Positions 58,558 through 64,000 of a DNA stretch of 64,000 nucleotides are shown one piece after another. Origin of the DNA: Isoetes taiwanensis. Its lineage: Eukaryota; Streptophyta; Lycopodiopsida; Isoetales; Isoetaceae. The notes under the pieces were generated by a model, which was given only the letters and a program-made list of their open reading frames with translations, ran no database searches and was not told where the DNA came from. Positions within the stretch are counted from its first letter, which is position 1. Each line of letters opens with the position of its first letter. The stretch spans positions 5,229,852-5,293,851 of the forward strand of contig JAJEKV010000022.1 of the NCBI GenBank assembly GCA_021234155.1, read 5' to 3'. The translations under genes and the position numbers were made by a program.

Positions 58558-60595
58558 ACCTCTTTTTTTTTCTCAAATCTTCCGGGACGATTGACCGGGT
58601 CCCACCGATGTGGCCAAAAAACGCCAAAGATAATCACCACATTATGGAAATTGGGAATTTTTTCTATTTCACTTTGGATATCCTTTTTCCTTAAAAACGC
58701 GACTGCTATTTTTTCGCCGGATCTCCTATGGCGTTCTCTCTATTGTCCGTCGACGACTGGTTATTTGGCTCGGCATCCTCTCGGAGGGCGTGGCATCCTC
58801 TGGCGGCGCAAGTAGGTAATAGCTTAGAGTGATTTTTCCCTATTTTTTGCTTTCATTCTTTGAATGGTGCTGGTGCTAATTTTTTTCTTGCATGTTAAGG
58901 AAAGGTGTCTCCTTGTTCTTCGATGTTAAAGAGTTTGTGTTGTCATTTGGTTGCGTCCTTTACATTTTTATGCCCCATCAAATTGAAGGGTTAAAGAAAA
59001 TCCAGTGGGTGATCTTGGTGTTTTGTTTGCCATATTCCGCCTTGTTTCTTTCTATCCCATTTGGCATTGTACAAATCTACCGGCTCTTGCGTAGAGATTA
59101 AAGATGCTAAAGGGTTTGTTTTCCATACATTTCGCCATTTTTGTTGCATGAACATTTTTTTGAGCTCTTATATATGCCGCAATTAGCCTCTTGGGTTAAA
59201 AGAAAAGCCAACGATCTTGGTGGTTTTGTTTGCCATCTTATCCTGAAGCAAATTTTCTTTTTGTGTTTGGCCATTAACAAATTCTATGCTAAGGAGTTTG
59301 TGTTCCATTCATTTCGTTGGTTTGGTTTTTTTGGAAATCCTATCTTGTGAAAATTCCGTGAAATAAGGCGTGAAAATGAGGACTTGACTTGTTATTACTA
59401 TTTGTGAAAAAGTTGGACTGCGTGTAGGTTTAATCGTAAGACTTGCGCCCTAAAATTTGTGTGTAAAATTGTGTTTACATGCTGGCAACTACTACCTTAC
59501 GTTAATTTTTATACCAATTGGCTTCCCACTTTCCATTCCGGGTTGTAGGGATGTGCCAGATGGCAGCATGTGGCTCATCTTCCGCCCAAAACCGCGACCC
59601 AATTTCCATGTTGTAGTAGATCATATGACTAAAGACTAGCAATAAAAATCCTAAGTTCATAATAACCGTGTGCCCTCTTTTTTTTCTCAAATCTTCTGAC
59701 GATTGACTATTATGTGACGAAAAAACGTCAGCATAATCGTCACATTATGCGTCATAAATTTTTTCTATTTCACTTTGTATATAACTTTTTCCTTAAAAAA
59801 CGCACTGTTATTTTTCGCTTCGGAGTTCACGGCATCTTGGCGAGGCGACTTCGATTAGTTTGGCGCCGAGGCGATCAGGAGGGCAGATCAATGCGCCGCG
59901 TTATGACGGAGGTACCATCTAAGCATTTTTCTAGGGCATATTTTTTCCACAGATTCTTTGGAATGGTGCTAAACTGGTCGCCCTGCATGTTAAGGAAAGG
60001 TGTCTCCTTGTTCTTCGATTCTGAGATGGCGCCTCTGTCTCCAGGGTCCGTCTTACATTTTATGCCCCATCAGATTCAAGATTTTCAACACTGGTGGGTG
60101 AACTTTGAGAATTCTCAACAGCATCCCCAACCTCTTTCTATCCCATTTGGCATACTCCCTTCTGCAGTTGCGTTAGAGGTAAAGATATTAGACTAGTATG
60201 TTCTCCTGTTTTTCAGAATAATTTTGATGCAAAGGCATTTTTTGAGCTCTTATGTAGTACGTTTATTAGCCTCTTGTGGAAGCCACTGCTTTTCTATTCC
60301 AACCTATTTTGAAGCAAATTGTGTTTTGTGTTTGGCCATTAACAACTCTATCTTAAGGTCTTTTGGCTTACACATTGGTGCATGTTGGTCTACATTTTTT
60401 GCTTTATAGCACAATCTAGAATTAGTTTTCACACTGTTGCAATAAGGCATAAGGCTTTGATTATTGCACAAGTTAAGGGTAGCTATTTGCAGTAATAAAG
60501 TTGATCTGCTGTAGGTTTAGTTGTCTGACACTGCCCTCATACATGCTTTGATCAATAGTGTGTACATGCAGCTACTACTACCTTACTTTAGGGAG
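58558..60595 (+). repeat. Tandem duplication of about 1.1 kb inside the CACTA element
   Basis: Unit 1 (about 58558-59510) and unit 2 (about 59670-60595) share many words in the same order: TTTTTTTCTCAAATCTTC, TTTTTTCTATTTCACTTTG, CATGTTAAGGAAAGGTGTC, TTTATGCCCCATCA, TTGTGTTTGGCCATTAAC and ACTACTACCTTAC. Identity looks moderate, so the duplication is not recent. Unit 2 keeps TGACG words that are altered in unit 1. No protein is recognised. Confidence 0.75.
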
Positions 60596-61317
60596 TACCA
60601 CTTTATAAGCCCTGATGCAGTCTAGGAAGATCTGATAACCTTCAAGATTGACGCACCTTAGAGCCTTTAAGGTCCTTGACCAACATTTGTGTGGCATGAT
60701 ATTTTATAGGGATGTATTCTTAACTACTGATATTGGTCTAGATATTGTTGTGTAAGGCAGCTGTGCTTTAGATTTTATTATGTTGGTTTGGCCTGACAAA
60801 AGGCCCTGTGCATGCTGTGTTTCATGGGTTGTGCATGTTGCTACTGCTACCCAGAAATGGTATTTTACTTGTATTCAAAATCTAGGGCAGTTAAAGCTGT
60901 TTTAACTATAGTAATATCGGGCTGCATGTTCTGATTATAATATTCTAGAACTCTAATTAGTTTTCCTTTAGGACCTTGGCATGTAACCTATGATGGGGCC
61001 TAGCGGATTGTTTGTGATAATACTAGTTTCTATTGAATATGATCTCACCTGTACTGCTTAGCAGGGAAAGCTCAGGCCACCACTTGTATTTTAATGCAGA
61101 TGTGGCTCTACTACAGTTGTGATTGAATTTTACATGAAGAAATCATGTAATCCTCTAATAATGATGGATAGACACCATGGATTTTGATGCTAATATTTAA
61201 ATAGTGAACATGTGAAATGAATTTTTGGTTTGCCTAAGATTTGTTACTAGAAATTAACTTTGGAGGTCTGGCCGTAGAAACCTTTAATTCCATCTGTTTG
61301 ACATTTTCTTGTTTCAG

Positions 61318-61633
61318 GAGAAGAAGAACATGGAACTGCATGGAATGGCAATGGTGGCATTAGAAGGTAAGCGCATTCTATCCGCCTGCAAATATCCCAT
61401 AAAACCCTACTCTTATCTAATTCCATATATGTGTTTTCCAATGCTGCAGATGACCTGTTAAATAACTTATTATTTGTCCATGAAGAATATTTCACACTGA
61501 ATTAGCAGTATACTTACAGTTTTTGAGGAAATAGTTTTCCTTCTAGGGACGTGCGAAGAACCTGCAAGTTGCAGAATGTAACCCTTGGCTATTGCAAGTG
61601 ATAAGGAAATGTCTAGTTTATCTCAAAAATGAG
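61318..61633 (+). CDS. Exon-like segments, possibly captured host exons
   Basis: Three open pieces carry splice-like borders. 61318-61366 (acceptor TTTCAG, donor GTAAGC) encodes EKKNMELHGMAMVALE. 61450-61505 (acceptor GCTGCAG) joins it in phase and reads DDLLNNLLFVHEEYFTLN to a stop. 61547-61633 (acceptor TTCTAG, donor GTACGC) encodes GRAKNLQVAECNPWLLQ and IRKCLVYLKNE in its own frame. I recognise no family. Their place inside a CACTA element suggests gene capture, as in Pack-CACTA elements, but transposon exons are equally possible. Confidence 0.3.
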
Positions 61634-62326
61634 GTACGCAATAAACTGCTTCCTGGTTGTTGCAGATAAAGGAAAGATTCAAATATGGAAAGATCACTAT
61701 GTATTATAGTTATGAAGCGAACTCTTGTTCTTATAAAGCAAACTCTATCATTGAACCAGATCATACAAGAAAAGAAATACTTTGTACATTTCTGTATTTT
61801 TGCCAAGGAAGGATTTAGTCGTCACATCAAAGTTAAAGAGTAAGAGTATGTTTTATTTTTTCTGCGTGGCAACTAGGCAGCTTGCAAAGGGAAAGTACTG
61901 ACAGAAGGATCAATGGCCACACATTATAATGATACGTATATTTCATCTTATTTTCCATCTTCATTCTAAATTCACCATAGCCAACAAAGTTTTTTCTGGT
62001 GGATCAATTTGTCACCGAGAACTTCCAAAATATCACTTCTGTGTAAACATTTATAAGATGTACCAATTTGACATGACTAGAGCTTATAGTACAAGGTTCT
62101 TTTTTCGTGGATTCAATGTTAGCTGGACTTGCAACAAATAACCACTTTAAACAATTCAACTTGCATTCAAAACCAGTTTAAACAACTCAATTCTCATCGT
62201 AGCAAACTAGTGATGGAATTATATTAAAAATGTCGAAAATACTGACGGAAAATGTGATGAAATGTTGACGATGAAGGGTTTCTGACGATTTTTCTGACGC
62301 AAAACAGGTTTTCTCTTGTAGTGAAG

Positions 62327-64000
62327 TAATTCTTTAAACTTGTAACCTTGCACCTCCTAGATGGTGGACATCTTTAAGAGCAAGACTCTTAAGTCTAAAT
62401 CTAGGCCAGCAATTATGGCAAGGCCAAGTAATTAGTAGCACCAACGGAACAAGAGTCAAGTTCGACATCAACATTAAGCGGAGCAAAGTAGAGCATCGGC
62501 ACCAACTTATGTACATCGGCAACTATGACCTCATAATTAAAGTTAAGGTAAAGTACCTGGTGAAGTGCATCATGAGGAATGAGGTCGTACATACTTAAGC
62601 TACAAGTCGTCAACCCCGACCGCAATAGTAAGAAGAAGATGTTTGCCAAACAAATGGTTGCCTCGCCAATTTCTAAAGTCGGAAGAAGATTGAAGAAGCC
62701 ATCTCCTCCAACATGGAATTCAAGCACATATATATGGGCTAGCCTTTGCAAGTGTGCAAGGACGGATTAAGAAAGAGGAACCTTCAAATAATTTAAAAAG
62801 GAAGGCAACCTTTATTATCAAAAAACAACTATGCGTACTTAAAGCATCAGGAGTAAGGAAAATCTTTCATGACACGCATAATAGCCCTATTTTCGGCCAT
62901 GTAGAATCTATAAAGGTCTACTTCAAGATTAGAAGTAGCTAGTTCTGGCCAAGCATGAAGAAGCAGATAGTCAGGCATATCCAAGAATGTCGGGTTTGTG
63001 TCGCCAGACAAAGGCGTAACAACTTCAAACCTCGGGAGTCTTGGAACCCTTGGCGGTGCCAAATGCCTTGGGAAGTTATCAGCATGGATTTCATAACGGG
63101 CCTTCCAAGGACAACAAGAAGCTTTGAAGCCTTGATGGTTGTGGTATATAACTTATCAAAAGGGCACATACTTGCCATGCCACACCATAGGCACCGCTTT
63201 GGATCTAAAATGTGGGTCTACATAAGAGTTTTTTTAGGTCAGATGGAATGCAAGTCGATCATCACCAATAGAGATCTTAAGGTCTTTAGCGATTTTTAGC
63301 AAGACTTCTTCAACACGAGCCGCACCAACTTGTGGATGAGTTTTGCTTATCATTTGCAGTCAAATGGGCACAATTTTGGAGAGCACGTTGAGAAACTATG
63401 ATTGGAACAAGCAATCCAAATGGGCCGATTATATCCACCTGGTCAAGTTATGTACAATAATATGAAGCAAGAGTCATCGAAGATGTGTCCCCCATGATTG
63501 GTTACAGTTATTAATGCCTGACCCCAATTATGTGGCATATTCTAGTGCCCAAGATGGAAATTTCTCAACAACAACGGTAGATATGCAACAGCTTGTGGTA
63601 GAAGTGCGAGAATATCTTCAAACAAAGATGGGCACATCGAGAAAGAGTCTAGCAGATAGACATAAAAACTCCTGGAGTTTGTTTTGTTGTGAGAGATAAA
63701 GTTTGGCTCAAGTAAAGGTCAAGTTTGGCTCCAAGGTTGGAGCGAGTAGGGAGCCAAATATACAAGCTCGACTTGCCTGCACATCTTAAAGTCCATAAGG
63801 TCTTCCATGTGAGCCGGTTGGAAAGGCACAAACCAAACCCGGAGGAGGTTTTGGATACTCCAACTTTGTTGGAGATGACGGAGGAACAAGTTGAAATTGT
63901 GCCTGAATTGCTTCTTGATAAGTCACTCAAGAAGACCGGAAGGTCTCAACTCCTCCAAGGTTTTGGCCAAGTGGAAGTACTTGCCTGTGGAAGATGCACC
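62327..64000 (+). pseudogene. Decayed chromovirus integrase to chromodomain, running off the window
   Basis: After the CACTA target copy, sequence to about 62750 is unreadable. Then come the integrase zinc-binding region (HDTHNSPIFGH, HIQECRVCVARQ), the first catalytic Asp in ISMDFITGLPRT, a changed second motif (TNRDLKVF for SDRD), a remnant of the third (QSNGHNFGEHVE), KVHKVFHVSRLERHKPNP and the chromodomain start (KVLAKWKYLPVEDA) in another frame. Stops and shifts are frequent. The same family supplied the fragments at 7696-8212 and 26814. Together with the LTR and PBS at 51986-53617 it forms one element of which the 3' LTR lies beyond 64000. Confidence 0.8.

Larger units (their letters stand above)
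56495..62323. mobile_element. Complete 5829-bp CACTA (En/Spm) transposon, probably non-autonomous
   Basis: The left tip CACTACAAGAGAA, followed by CCTGTT and TGCGTCAGAAAA, matches the reverse complement of the right tip at 31 of 34 bases. AAG flanks both ends (56492-56494 and 62324-62326), the 3-bp target duplication of this superfamily. About two dozen TGACG words crowd the left 450 bp, with a few at the right end. No TNP2-type transposase is recognisable, so mobility would need a partner. The interior holds a 1.1-kb tandem duplication and splice-flanked open pieces. It interrupts the interior of the second chromovirus. Confidence 0.9.

Overview
The window looks like nuclear DNA of a land plant with a repeat-rich genome. 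The evidence is spliced genes with GT-AG introns from plant families (a group IVc bHLH factor, a plant-type hnRNP with two RRMs and a Gly/Tyr tail), chromodomain Ty3/gypsy elements, a Ty1/copia fragment, plant L1-type LINEs and a CACTA (En/Spm) transposon. A seed-free vascular plant or another large-genome lineage is my guess. I cannot fix the species.

Three host genes appear intact, and only one of them shows as a long ORF. They are an ILR3-like bHLH factor (+, 9296-11646, five exons, 217 aa), an RPA-interacting protein (+, 38355-40561, six exons, 246 aa) and an hnRNP1/Musashi-like RNA-binding protein (-, 47425-45878, two exons, 474 aa). Weaker gene-like pieces are a three-exon 104-aa model at 22257-22980 and a terminal exon at 17282-17479.

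Most of the rest is nested mobile DNA. 1-3640 holds small foldback elements. 3640-7690 is a decayed minus-strand chromovirus with its LTR-like tail. 7696-8212 and 26814-35606 read as two halves of one plus-strand chromovirus (pol tail, chromodomain, PPT, 3' LTR). It is split by an 18.6-kb insert with TIR-like ends (8213-26813) that carries the bHLH gene, LINE fragments and a 19-bp satellite. The 3' LTR is split again by a full-length 6.6-kb LINE (27566-34162) with a 13-bp target-site duplication. A truncated copia element (-) lies at 35607-37650.

After the RPA-interacting and hnRNP genes, a dispersed repeat (49035-51987, related to 23890-26185) abuts a second chromovirus LTR (about 51986-53604) with a tRNA-iMet-type PBS. 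The interior of that element is broken by a complete 5829-bp CACTA transposon (56495-62323, TSD AAG). It resumes as a decayed integrase/chromodomain that runs off the window end.

No rRNA gene, intact tRNA gene, CRISPR array or bacterial-type operon was seen. Splice models, element borders and families were read by eye without any database search.
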